From Pyricularia pennisetigena (taxonomy: Eukaryota; Ascomycota; Sordariomycetes; Magnaporthales; Pyriculariaceae), in NCBI RefSeq assembly GCF_004337985.1, contig NW_021940919.1:1141425-1205424 (forward strand): a stretch of 64,000 nucleotides of DNA, written 5' to 3'. A program made the position numbers and the translations under genes. Numbering within the stretch: position 1 is the first letter of the stretch; each line of letters opens with the position of its first letter. This document shows positions 1-11,152 of this stretch, in pieces. The notes beneath the pieces are model-generated. The model had not been told where the DNA came from and did not search any database. It saw only the letters and a list, made by a program, of their open reading frames with translations.

Positions 1-760
1 GACAGCCGTCGGCGATGGCGGCGGGACGCTGCTACTTGCATCCGAGGCCAAGGCTTTCCTGCCCCTGGGCTGGAAGCCTGAGTCGGCATCTACCTCCTAG
101 GCGGCATTGACTCTTCCGTCATCGCCGGGATGGTAACCCACCTGGTCCGCCCCGAAAAAATCTCGGTCGGCGACATCCCCTCGGCCAGAAGCGAACAAGT
201 CGAATGCTTCTGCATCCGCTCTCCGACCGACGCCGGGTTCGACGAGTCGAGCATTACCACTTCGACCTCAAAACGGTGGCCAAGTTCGCCCTGCCGGAGC
301 TGCCGCGAGCCCACGGCGTCAAGGCCGTGCTGACGGGGGAAGGCACCGACGAACACTTTGCCGGCTATCCTTTTCTTCCCGGCCGAGCTGCTCCGCGAGC
401 CCGAACACTCCCTGCCGGACGAGGCGCTTTCGACCGACCACGAGACCCGAGCGGCGCTGCTGCGGTCCGCCGAGGACGCGGTGCCCATGCTATTACCCCT
501 GGGCGGCGGCCGGCACGAGCAAGAGATTCTGGTGGCGCGGCGACGTGGAGACCACGCGCGACGTCCTGTCGGAGAAGTGGATCCTCAGACAAGCCGCCAG
601 GCCCCTCATCACGGAGGAGCTGTACGAGCGCAAAAAGCACGCCTTTTCTGCACCGTTGAGGTGGCCGAGGGGTGGACCCATCTGCAGGATGCTGGAGGGC
701 CTGTTGACTGAGAGAGCAGTGGCTGGTCTGGGCTTTGTTGATTGGGATGTCGTCAGGACT
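1..760 (+). pseudogene. Asparagine synthetase (AsnB-type) relic, 5' truncated by the window edge
   Basis: Pieces of the C-terminal synthetase domain of a glutamine-hydrolysing asparagine synthetase can be read, but they are scattered over all three forward frames. Frame 2 reads up to an in-frame TAG at 98-100. Frame 1 then gives the ATP-pyrophosphatase P-loop as LGGIDSS (about 100-120) and continues to DAGFDESS. Frame 3 gives EHYHFDLKTVAKFAL and LTGEGTDEHFAGYPF (about 255-370). Frame 1 resumes with the LREPEHSLPD segment, and frame 2 carries the C-terminal segment with ITEELYERKKHAFSAPLRW (about 545-680). This needs at least four frameshifts and one stop, plus an apparent deletion between DESS and EHYHFDL. 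In an intact enzyme this domain adenylates aspartate. The relic has the high GC of a former gene, unlike the flanking DNA. A functional product is unlikely. Confidence 0.8.
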
Positions 761-2466
761 GGGAAGAGCGACTGGGGATTCCGAGGGCCCAGGGCAAGAT
801 CGGTCAAGAGTGAGAAGAGAAAGTCAGGTGGCCTCCTGAGCTTTGCGTTGTGCAATTCCACTTTGGAGCTTGTAGGCGTTGATGCCAGACAAGAATAAAA
901 TTAGCATCGTCATAAACCCCTTTTCTCTCCAACTATAATTAATTATGCAACGGAGGTAATGGCCTCGTGGTCGTATCAGAAACAGCCTTGACAGCTGTCA
1001 TCCAATCGCTGGCATACAATCCATTACTTCCGAAGCCGAGCCTTTCCCCAGGAAATACATAGTAGATGATTTAACCTGGCTGTCAGTTCATTTACTGGAA
1101 ACATTACCTATGGGCATCCTATCCTGTACAAGGCGTTGAACAAATTGAAAGAAAAAGAAAAAAGTGGGCGAGAGATTGTGATGATCTGGGGTCATTCTAA
1201 AGTAGCAAAAGCATCAACAAAGTCTAGGGGGAAGTGAGCGGGAGGACTTGCCGGATCTGGGTTAAAGGTTTTACAGTCATTAGTACAAGCTCACCAGAAA
1301 GGTTATCGCCGATATGCCGATAGGCCCGATTCAGGGTCATCCACGCATGCGTTACGCGTTCCTGGCCCGTGCTTGACATGCATCGCATCACCGCCCTACA
1401 AGCCGCCCCTCCGGCGAGATTCGGTTAGGGATTAGCTATCGTTATCGTCGTTTAACATGCACAGAGAGGCATGCATAGGAAAGCAATATCTCTCGGATGG
1501 GACGAACCGCGTAAGCTTGATCCATGAAGGATTCATTACTACCGTACTATGGTATCTATCCATCGCCTCACCAAATAAAAATCACTCACGCCCGATATTT
1601 TGTGGTCCTCCTCAACGTTCCATGCCCCACGCGCGACAAGCTTCACAAGGAAAAGCTTGTCCCCCTGGGTTGCTTATTTGCGATTAGCATGATTGGCTAG
1701 GGCTTGCCATGCTAATGTTCCGCCCGTGCCTACCTATCAGGATTACCCTGGATGTGGTCTCGCCGTTGCACGTGTCGGATTATCGCGGAAAATGGAAAAT
1801 GCCCGGCGCAAGCCACAAATCAGCCCAATCCCCTCCTAATAACAAAAGCTACTATGTATTCCGTATACCGCGTAAGCTGGTAGTCATATAAGGGGCTGGT
1901 TTTTGTTATTTCTGTTTTTCTTTTTTTTTTTTTTTTTCCTCTTCTCGCCGTTCAATATGGAACCCACTTTCATGGGCTAGGATGACCGCCCCAAGCAAGC
2001 AACATTTGGATGGAAGCGGAGGTTTGGGCTCAGCGGCTTACGTTGACCGGCCAACATCTTCGCGTCGCGACCAAGGAATGGTAAAAAAAAAAAAAAGACT
2101 CATGAATTCCATCTTCAATCATCGGGGCGTCCGTTGATATCCATGCTTTTCCAGCTGCAAAATCCAGACACATCTCTCAACATACCAAGGCAAAAAAGTC
2201 CGATATGGAGTGATTTCCGATGCTGGCAACCGAGATCGATGACGAGTTTTTCACACCTGCAATACAAGGCGATGGGCTGCAAGGGGGTAATACTACCTCG
2301 AAGCGGGACTTGCCGCGATTCAGCTACCTGGCCTACATAGGCGAAAATCACTGAATCAGGCAGAGTGAGATGACGTAGGTGATCAATGATGCTGACTGAC
2401 TCTGCAGCTTTTCTCCAAGTAAGCTTGTTTTGTTCACCGTCGCAATCGGAGAGAGAAAGAAAGAAG

Positions 2467-2512
<46 letters not shown>

Positions 2513-3320
2513 TTTGGTAGCTGCAGCGATCAACTTGCTCGTATACCCGTGTATTGCCGCCTACCTACCTCGATTGAACAAGCATTGGGGCGGTCGGTGA
2601 GGTTTTGCTAGTTAGATTTGTTCGCCACAAAATTCCAGGGTATATTTGCCGTTGTACCCACACGTGCGCGAGTCTAGACGGCGCTGGTTTCCTCGCGTTT
2701 TCCATATCGCGAGACTACTGCAAAGGGTGGGTTTGGTGGTGGTGAGCGTGAGTAAGCTCAAAGAAATACCGAGACAAATCCTGAATGCCGAATTCCATCC
2801 CATGTACTGTAGAACGAACGAGTAACCTTGACGACTAGTTAAGACTAAGACTCCAGACGACGAACCAGGATCAGCCGATTAATAAGCTGTCCTGATTCGA
2901 AGATCTGAATTAGACGACCCCACCGAGCCCGCCCCACTGAGAAGAGCAGATGGGTCCAGAAGTGGTGCCTCGACTGCAGAGTGCATGGGATAGTAATTAA
3001 ATAGTTTAGCTAGCAAGCAATCGGTAGGGAGTACAATCGATGCACCCACAACCCGAGCACGGATAGTTCACTCCGCAGTGCGGGTACGCATGCCCAAAAT
3101 GGCATTCTTTTTTTTCTAATTGCTTGTATCTCCATGTACCAACTACCAAAACCACCAAGTAATTACCACTTAGCCTTGACGCCTGCAGTCAAGGATCGGC
3201 GGGGCCCGTAATGGGCGGGCCGGCTTCTGTGCCGCGCCGAGTGCGGAATACCTGACTATACCCATTGGGCTGACGATTATGACAGCTCTGGATAACCCGG
3301 CATCAAGGCCGGCAACGATA
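761..3320. other. Gene-free stretch
   Basis: No supported gene. It contains scattered short A/T tracts, an A run of 43 nt at 2467-2509, and short frames on both strands without recognisable domains, signal peptides or convincing splice structure. The last 200 bases are the presumed promoter of the oxalate decarboxylase gene downstream. Confidence 0.6.
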
Positions 3321-3328
3321 TATAAATA
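3321..3328 (+). promoter_or_regulatory. TATA box of the oxalate decarboxylase gene
   Basis: TATAAATA lies 198 bp upstream of the chosen ATG (3526) and is followed by a long pyrimidine-rich stretch (about 3354-3420), a common arrangement in filamentous fungal promoters. Confidence 0.5.
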
Positions 3329-3525
3329 CCTTGCTCCCTCGGGGTTGCCAGTCGATTTTTTTTTTTGTTATTCTTCCTCACCCATCCTCATCTCATTCGT
3401 TCTCTCGCTATCCTCCTCGGATCAGCCAGTAACGTCCTTGCCAAACATCACCTGAGTTCTCTTAACTGAGAAACTTCCAGCCCGTACGTGAGATAGATAA
3501 CAGCCGACCTCGACAACCTTTCAAG

Positions 3526-5198
3526 ATGAGACAGTTCATCGCAGGATTGGCCATGCTGGCCCCGGCTTTTGCCGTTCCCGCGCCGCAGTAAGTTCTTTTG
3601 GAGACCATCTCTAGGCGATGTTTTTGAGGGCGACAAGTTTCTTCAGTCTAACGCCAAGTCGACAGGATGCCCGCCAACTACGGCCAGAACCCCGGCCCCC
3701 AGGGCGGCGTCACTCCTCTGGCTCCCGTCGAGTCCCCCACCGGCCAGCTCCGCGGCTCCATTGACCTCCAGGGAGGCATTGCCCCCCGCCCGCCCGTCAA
3801 GGGTGGTGACTCGGCCAAGGTTCCCAACCCCCAGTTGGTCAAGGGCCAGGAGGCGGACGGCAAGCTCGGCCTCTTCCTCGACTTCAACAGCGTCGAGATC
3901 CCCCAGCCCATCAGGGGCGACAAGGGCTCTACCGACCCTGGTCCTCGTGAGTATATTCCCGCCAGTCACTCCTACAAAAAGAAGAAAAAAAAAGGTCGCC
4001 CTCCAGACGGTCATGGACTAACACCAAGACGCAACCAGGCACCTACGAGTACGAGAGGCTCAACCCTGACCTCTTCGCTCCCCCGGCGTCGGACAAGGGC
4101 GATGTTCCCAACTCGCAGTGGCCCATGTCCCTGAGCCACAACAAGCTCGGCACCGGCAAGAACGCAGGCTGGGCCCGTCAGCAGAACACGGCCGTCCTGC
4201 CCGTGGCCAAGGCCATGGCCGGTGTCGACATGCGCCTCGAGCCCGGCGCATACCGTGAGCTCCACTGGCACACGTCGGGCGAGTGGGCCCTGGTCCTCAA
4301 GGGTGGCGTCCGCGTGGCGGCCATGAACGAGGACGGCCAGAGCTTCATCGACGACGTGACCGCGGGCGACGTGTGGTTCTTCCCGCCCGGAATCCCCCAC
4401 TCGCTCCAGGCTCTGGACGAGGGCTGCGAGTTCCTCCTGGTCTTTGACGAGGGCGACTTCTCCGAGGACGCCACGTTCCTGGCCACCGAGACCATGCTGC
4501 GCAACCCCGAGTCCGTGGTGGCCAAGAACCTCGAGGTCGACATCTCGGCGCTCAAGGACCTTCCCCAGGAGGAGCTCTTCATCTTCAACGGCACCCCGGC
4601 CCCCGAGGACATCCAGCAGCAGAACATCACCGGCTCCGCCGGCGCCATCACGGCGCCCAACTCGTACACCTACCACTGGTCTCAGCAGAAGCCCTTCCAG
4701 ACGCCCGGCGGCTCGGTCAAGATCCTGGACCCGGCCACCTTCCCCATCGCCGAGATGTTCTCGGCCGCGCTCGTGACCGTCGAGCCCGGCGCGATGCGTG
4801 AGCTGCACTGGCACACCACCTCGGACGAGTGGAACTTCTTCCTGCAGGGCTCGGCGCGCATGACCGTCTTCTCGGCGCCCTCGTCGTCGCGCACCTTTGA
4901 CTACACGGCCGGAGACGTCGGCTACATCCGCACCGCCGAGTCGCACTACATCGAGAACACGGGCACCGAGGACGTCGTCTTCCTCGAGGTCCTGCAGGCC
5001 AAGAAGTTCAGCGACATCAGCGTCTCGCAGTGGCTGGCCCTCACCCCTCGCCAGGTCGTCAAGGACACCCTGCACCTGTCCGACGCCGTCCTCGACCGCC
5101 TGCCCAAGGACAAGACCCTCATCAAGGTCGGCAACAAGAACATGACCGCCATCGCCGACCAGGCCAGCGCCAACAAGACCCAGAACAGGCGCCGATAA
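3526..5198 (+). CDS. Secreted bicupin oxalate decarboxylase (three exons, 500 aa)
   Basis: Exons are 3526-3587, 3666-3946 and 4039-5198; both introns are GT-AG. The product starts with a signal peptide (MRQFIAGLAMLAPAFAVPAP), and the first intron falls just after it. Two cupin domains follow. The first has Mn-ligand candidates H190, H192, E196 and H235 (HWHTSGEWA, then GIPHS). The second has H371, H373, E378 and H417 (HWHTTSDEW, then ESHYIEN). A lid segment SEDAT at 256-260 keeps the glutamate (E257) known to be the proton donor in bacterial oxalate decarboxylase. That favours decarboxylation of oxalate to formate and CO2 over oxidation. About 120 N-terminal residues precede the first cupin, as in fungal secreted family members. 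Likely role: extracellular oxalate turnover and pH control. A long open frame antisense to exon 3 is a composition artefact. Confidence 0.93.
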
Positions 5199-5453
5199 AT
5201 GCTGCAGCACGCATTCGACTGGTTGCTGTTTTGTTGGGGATTGATGCGAAGCGATGTTATGTTCGGGTTGATGCGAAGCAATGTTACTTGACTTGTCTGG
5301 AATCTCGATAATGGATATGCATATATTTAGAAGGATGTGATAGACAGAATTAGATATATAATAGAGGGAATCATCCGCCTAGATTTTTACAGTTTGCCAA
5401 CCTCTGCGTGAAATCTATCTGAGAAAAGAGCCAGGGAAAGGCACGCAGTTAGA

Positions 5454-5834
5454 TCATTTGTAGAAATGTTGTTTGCAGGCAAGATTCGCTTCAATATTTG
5501 TCTCCCATGTGGCATCTTCTGGGTCGTTGTTGAGGTGGACGTGGATGGGGTTTGTGCGCACGATGGGGCCATACTGTTGGTGCATCTCCCTGATCTTGGA
5601 CAGGTACCGGCACCGGCATGGATATAAGTCATGGTAGAACTCGTACCAAAAGGCCATGCCGGCCAGTTTTGGGCCGGGAATTTTGGCAAGTGGATGAAGG
5701 GTTATCCGGTAAATGTAGACAAGGACCCAGTAAAGAGAGGAATGAGCTGCCGCTTGTTGCAAAATGGCTGAGACGGAAAATGCATCTTTCTGGATATAAC
5801 AGTGTGTTGGATGCACCATGTTTGATGCCGACAT
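5454..5834 (-). pseudogene. Cytochrome P450 N-terminal fragment
   Basis: The minus strand from 5834 encodes the start of a microsomal fungal P450: a short hydrophobic anchor (SLYWVLVYIY), the hinge RITLHPLAKIPGPKLAG, then WYEFYHDLYP and the segment KIREMHQQYGPIVRTNPIHVHLN, which corresponds to the first beta-sheet region of the family. The frame ends after about 125 residues. No I-helix AGxDT motif, ExxR or haem-binding FxxGxRxC motif can be found downstream on this strand, so about three quarters of a normal 500-residue enzyme is missing. No promoter or splice structure rescues it. It is best read as a truncated gene fragment. Confidence 0.75.
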
Positions 5835-7711
5835 GTTGTTGACTTTAGGGTAACGATTAATAATTAAAATCCTTATCTCAATACTTTATATCACAGCAAA
5901 ATGCTGAATCCAGCAGCAGCATCTCTAATTTCAATGCCCATCCCTGAAGCCCAGAGGTCCACAATCGACACGCTCAATTGTGGCTTTGTTTGTACCCGTG
6001 GTCCATCCAAAAATCCCTCTGGTTCAAGCGCGATCTTTCCGGCCAATATAGTTGGCCGAAAAACCACGTGGCTGATAAGGTACATGGAGCGCTCGATCCC
6101 CTGCCACCGCCGGGGTCTAGGCTGAGCACTGAGACTACGTGGTCTGTACAATCGTACCCTGGAGCGAAATAGATTGTCACATATCCCTGAGAGGGATCCA
6201 GATGGGCGGTTCCCAGTTGGCAGAGGTGGACATTTGATGCTGAAGGCGCGGTGCATGGTTTTTACGAATTGTCTGGGTTTCCGGGGGTTTTCTTCGGGTT
6301 TCCGACCCGATGGTTTCCATCATATAATTTGTTGCGAACTATAACTGAAAAACTCTCTAGTGGAAAGTCTAGACGGGGCCAATGGAGTCGGCAGACTGTT
6401 TATGTCTGGCCAGCATGGTGTCAAGATGATAGATAGAACGCGGGCGACTGAGCAAAACATGGAAAAGCCCTGCAACGCATGATGCTCTTAGCAGCGGTCA
6501 AAAGTCTAATGACAGAGCCATAGAAGCCCGTGAGAGAACAGAAGTGCGAGCACAGCTGCAACGTCGAGGTCGCAGTAGTAGGAGGATAAATTTGTCGTAA
6601 ACGATGTTTTCTCATTTTATAGTAGAGTATGATTCCTTTGCGCCCGTGGACTTGACCCCTGTTTTTTGCCAAGTTCCGAGGATAGGTAGTGGTGAAACTT
6701 CACATCCAGGATGCTCCGGTACTCGCATTTGTTGGACCGGGAAAAAAAGATCTTCCTATGGAGAGCAAGGCGTTTCCTGGAATGGATTAATAGCACAAGC
6801 ATGATTGAGACTCTTGGTCGATTTGTCCCGATGAACATGCCGCTGTATCGAGTCGACAACAAAATGAGGTCTGTCCCCGCGTCGGGGAACTCCGTGTTCG
6901 CCACGCGGCATCTCTTCAGTGCAACTAGCTCCGTTTGTTAGCTTCAGGACCGATCAGGGGGAGGGTGGCTGAGTAGGGTCTGTTCCCAAGCACGCTAGCA
7001 GCATCCAGAGGGGGACTGGCGCTAACGCGAACCAATGTCCCAAGACCCCCCGCATCCAGATCCTACAGGACCCTGAGATTCATTACAAAGACTACGCTCG
7101 CTCATGTTTTTCCCTGCGTGACACCGGGAGAGGCCAGCACAGTTTCAAAAAGGCAACGTCAGACTTGCTTTGTGCCGAGAAAATCTTGGCAAGATGATTG
7201 GCATGTAAGCCGTTCCAAATTCTCGGGTTTCCCCCGCTTATTTGAATATAAGCATTTGCCAAGTCGATTGGCCGTCGACTAAAAGCCATAACGCGCGCGA
7301 TCCGCGCTTGCAAGAGGTCCCAGGCTACGCTTAACCTGGCTTACAGCCCTAAGGATCTGTCTTGGCTAATCCATGGCCTAGACCTCCTGAAAGAAGGGGG
7401 TGTCCAAGATATCCATCAAAGCCACCATCTGGAAGTAATTTCCTGATATTTGGACTATCACAAGCGATAATTGCAGCTGAAAGATTCGTTGTAAAAATAG
7501 GTTGTGACATTCATTTGGCGGTACCAAAACACACCGGCCGGTTAGTGGCAGTGGTTGAGCAACAAGGAAAAAAGGAGGAACAGGGGCTTATTCAGAAAAG
7601 TATAAAGACACTCAAGCGGGGTCTTCTGTGACAAGATATTAGAATCATCATCAACCTCGAGGCTCACCTGAAATAACAATATTTCCATCTGACCACGCTC
7701 ATCTGTACACA
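5835..7711. other. Gene-free stretch
   Basis: Short frames occur on both strands (for example around 5891-6256 and 6617-6904, minus), but none shows a recognisable domain, signal peptide or consistent intron. It may include further decayed gene material next to the P450 fragment. Confidence 0.5.
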
Positions 7712-8221
7712 ATGCGTGTCCCGCTACTTCTTCTTTCTTCATTCGTGAGCTATAGCTTGGCTGCTGCCACGCTGAAGCTATCAGTGGATGCCACTTGTGG
7801 CAAAACCACCGGAACAACATGCCAAGGGTCTCAATGGGGTAGCTGCTGTTCGGCGCATGGCTACTGCGGAAGTGTAAGTCCTCATCCATCAACAGCCGGC
7901 TTTGCTGCGTGATCATGGCTAACAACCCTTGTGATAAAGAGTCCCGCCTATTGCGGCGCGGGCTGCCAGTCTGGATATGGAACTTGCTCCTTGACCACGC
8001 CGCCCAGCATCGATGCAACCTGTGGGGAGGGCCTGGGCACGACATGCCTAGGTTCCAGCTTCGGGAACTGCTGCAGCAGCAGTGGTTGGTGTGGAAGCTC
8101 CGATGATTACTGCGGCGTGGGCTGTCAGCCTCGTTTTGGCAGCTGCAAGGATTCCGCTTCGACAGACTCGGCCTCCCAAACCAGCGGCGTACCTCGCACC
8201 ATGTTTTCTCCTGCGCCTGGT

Positions 8222-8253
<32 letters not shown>

Positions 8254-8686
8254 TTCGTCCTCATCCTCGAGCACCTCAGGCGCAGCCAGCAGCACAGTGA
8301 CCGCCTCGACCAGCTCGTCTACCTCCAGCACCTCAAGCGTGTCCAGCACATCCATAACCTCTAGCACGTCGAGCACGTCAAGCCGCTCATCTTCGGCGAG
8401 GCCCAGCACCAGCTCAACCAACCCTTTACTGCGGACGACTTGCCCTCGAACAGGGACGCCTTGCAATATTTGGAAGAGAGGCCAGCAACCCATCGACAAC
8501 CTCTCGTGCAACAGCCAACCGAGCGACTCCTGCAGATGCGTCATGAGGTCCCCTGAGCCAAACAGCCAGGCGCCTTACCGGGGAGTTTGCGCTCCATGTG
8601 TGGGAATAGGCCTTTACTGCTTCGGAGATGACGACTGTTGCAAAGGGAGCAGGTGCAGTGATAAAAAGGTTTGTGTTCCGAGCTGA
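7712..8686 (+). CDS. Secreted chitin-binding protein with two CBM18 (hevein) domains and a Cys-rich C-terminus
   Basis: Exons are 7712-7873 and 7940-8686 (intron GTAAGT...AAG, phase 0), giving 302 aa. A signal peptide (MRVPLLLLSSFVSYSLAAA) is followed by two hevein-type modules. Each begins DATCG and carries the pattern GTTCxGSxxGxCCSxxGxCGSS...YCGxGCQxxxGxC; the intron splits the first. Next comes a Ser/Thr-rich linker of about 100 residues, partly encoded by a TCG/TCC triplet run near 8222-8270. A C-terminal domain holds about a dozen cysteines, ending CFGDDDCCKGSRCSDKKVCVPS. No catalytic domain such as chitin deacetylase is present. CBM18 proteins of fungal pathogens bind chitin oligomers and can hide or protect the wall; that role is inference. 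The C-terminal Cys-rich module is not one I can name. Confidence 0.88.
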
Positions 8687-10598
8687 AGGAGCATCCATCT
8701 TGTTGAACCTTACTCGCACCAGAAGACGGTGGTACAACGTCTCTGTTTGCAGGAAGAAAATCCGGCCTGGGTTCACCTGGGACAGTTTGTGTGTTCTCAA
8801 GTTTAAGATGCATCATGTGGAAAGCTGGCCATTCTCGGGTGATTGGGTCTTTCTTTTTTTTTTTTTTTTTTTTTTTTTTCCTTCATTTTTAATCTTCTCC
8901 CAGCTATCGAGTGTAATCAATTGATTCGTGCCAACCAAAATAATCCAAGCAACGAAATTATGCACGCCAAATTTCATTCTTTGGACACGGCGCTGGTCGG
9001 TCCCTCCCCTAGCCTAAACTGCGTTGAAATGTTGTTCTACCTTCAGTTGCACTTCCTGTACCAGTTTCTATATTGCACCATTTTCGGGGTTTCTGATCAT
9101 CTTTTTCACGACGCGAAGTTAAGTCTGAATCGTTTCATATAAAACATTGCAACCCCCCCGTATAGCTCCCTTTTGAAATAAGTAATATATTTCAGGTTTC
9201 AATCATACAATGAGGTCTCAAGACCAGCGGCTCGCACGGATTTTGGCCAGCAACGCGTTTTTACCGCCTAAAATTTTGAAAAATTCACCAAATATAGACA
9301 TCATAATCAGATAAAGTAAAAGCTTCACACAGATTTACTTAGGGTTATCTCTATTCAGGTCACAGGTGACGAGGCGGAAATATCTACGTTGGTGAACTTA
9401 TAACAGTGTTATAATAGCAACGCCTAGTTGGCTTTTGGGATTGCTGCGTTACTTTCAAACAGGTACTTTGGTACAATGTTACCACAGCTATTAATAGTCT
9501 ATTGAATACTAATAATGGCACTTCGCTATAGTTTGCCAGAAAAAACAAACAAATATAGTATTTGGGCCAATACTTAGTACAAGTTAATCAAGTACGAAAA
9601 TAAATGTTCTTATCGTGCAATAATATCCGTAAGGTTTTAACTTTGGAATTAGAACTTCAAATAAGCCTCCGACATAATTATATAAACAAAGAAGATCGAA
9701 CGAAGATGAATTTATAAGGACTGCTTGAATAATTCCTACCAGCAAGTAAGTCAGTTGCGTTTCTATGATCAGCACCAAAGTCATGCGCAGAAAATTATGT
9801 TGTACAAAACAATGGTTGTATTTAGCGCCACATTCCCAAGCGCATAATATGCACAAATATTAAAATACCTACTGGGTGCTTTAAACGCAGAGAATAAACC
9901 AAGCCTCTGATTGGTAGCAATAGCCTTCTTATTGTTGCGGAAAATAGACGGCAAGATGCTATTAAAATCAATTTAATAAATAAAACTCCAACCTACGACT
10001 ATAGGGTAGCGATGTCAACGTTATGAAAACACCACAGAAAAAGGGAAAAGGAGCTTATCAGAGAAGAATGGTTACAGAGATTAATAATCAGGGTGGACGA
10101 GCAAATAGCCCAAGTGGTTTGAAAAGAGAAATAATCAAATACAGCAATTCGCGCGAGTAGTTTTTTCTTAACATTTGATTCTCACACGTGTGCGAAGTTT
10201 ACCTCCATTATTAGCGCCTTTATTTATCATTAATTTTATCCTTTTTCATCAGATTCCTCTTGAAACAGAGTTTATCAAGGTGATATTAATATTATTAAGA
10301 TGTATTATAATAATAATATTTTTTTCACATTATGCGCTTTACAATTGCATTGAAAATTCAGTAAAAGCATTACTAACTTTTCTATATGCTATTAATAGTA
10401 TAATAACATGCTATATTTGTTAATAAGCCCTGAAAATAGTAATCTTGTGAATTTTAAAGAAGAACTAACCATGAGAGTATACACACCGAATGTGTTGAGG
10501 TATAATATGAGCAAATTAGCATAGGCAGTTAATTCAAGCTTTGAGTTTTCTTCCTAGGATAAAGCAGTCACCTTGTTCTCCCTTACTGCTCAAGCTCC
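8687..10598. other. AT-rich gene-free block
   Basis: It begins with a T run (about 8850-8879) and from about 9100 becomes strongly AT-rich, with many TA dinucleotides and no supported gene. Short frames such as the one at 9584-9856 (minus) have no recognisable domain. Composition is compatible with RIP-mutated repeat DNA, but I cannot identify the parent element. Confidence 0.55.
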
Positions 10599-10606
10599 TA
10601 TATAAT
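10599..10606 (+). promoter_or_regulatory. TATA box of the tandem-repeat secreted protein gene
   Basis: TATATAAT lies about 128 bp upstream of the ATG at 10727 and is preceded by a CT-rich stretch. Confidence 0.45.
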
Positions 10607-10726
10607 CTCAAATCGAGGCCCTCCCATCAAACCGAGCACTTGGTACAAAAGAGGCACATATTAAATTCATATTATCCTTTGACATCTCTTCCAATTTCGG
10701 CACTTTGGACTCTACCACCACACGAA

Positions 10727-11152
10727 ATGCATCCCTTAACTTTGTTCGCCTTCACTATTTCCCTTTTGGGGAATGGTCACATTGTCAGCGCTGCAAATGA
10801 AAACCCCAATATCCAACGTCGCTCCGGGTACGGCGGCTGGTCTCCCTATTACTGTCCGGGCGGCAACTGTCCCCGAAGAGGTGGAGGCTACGGCGGTGGC
10901 TATCCTGGCAGTTGTCCAGGGGGAGTCTGTCCCCCGCCATATGGAGGCGGATATGGCGGTGGCTATCCCGGTAACTGTCCAGGAGGAGTTTGCCCCAGGC
11001 CATATGGGGGCGGATATGGCGGTGGCTATCCTGGCAATTGTCCAGGAGGAGTTTGCCCCAGGCCATATGGGGGCGGATATGGCGGTGGCTATCCTGGCAA
11101 TTGCCCAGGAGGAGTTTGTTATCAAAGAAATGGAGAAGACCATGATGAATAG
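10727..11152 (+). CDS. Small secreted Gly/Tyr/Cys tandem-repeat protein (141 aa)
   Basis: The ATG at 10727 is preferred over the upstream in-frame region because it opens a clean signal peptide (MHPLTLFAFTISLLGNGHIVSA). A dibasic site follows (NIQRR, possible kexin cleavage). The mature part is a 21-residue repeat, PYGGGYGGGYPGNCPGGVCPR, present in about three full copies after a diverged first copy (YYCPGGNCPRR), and the last copy ends in VCYQRNGEDHDE. Each unit supplies two cysteines, CPGGVC. At DNA level the unit is 63 bp, and the last copies are almost identical, implying recent expansion. No known domain was recognised. Gly-Tyr-rich secreted repeats occur in wall and adhesive proteins; the paired cysteines could cross-link or bind metal, which is speculation. 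Confidence 0.75.
   Translation: MHPLTLFAFTISLLGNGHIVSAANENPNIQRRSGYGGWSPYYCPGGNCPRRGGGYGGGYPGSCPGGVCPPPYGGGYGGGYPGNCPGGVCPRPYGGGYGGGYPGNCPGGVCPRPYGGGYGGGYPGNCPGGVCYQRNGEDHDE

Noticed and set aside
4011..5210. 399-codon open frame antisense to exon 3 of the oxalate decarboxylase gene
   Set aside because: It is a Leu/Gly/Val/Arg-rich composition shadow of a GC-rich coding strand with no domain or start context; the sense strand has complete cupin motifs.
10727..11152. Kexin-processed repeat peptide (KEP) precursor
   Set aside because: Dibasic sites do not recur between repeat units; only one RR lies before the repeats, and RP between units is not a kexin site.
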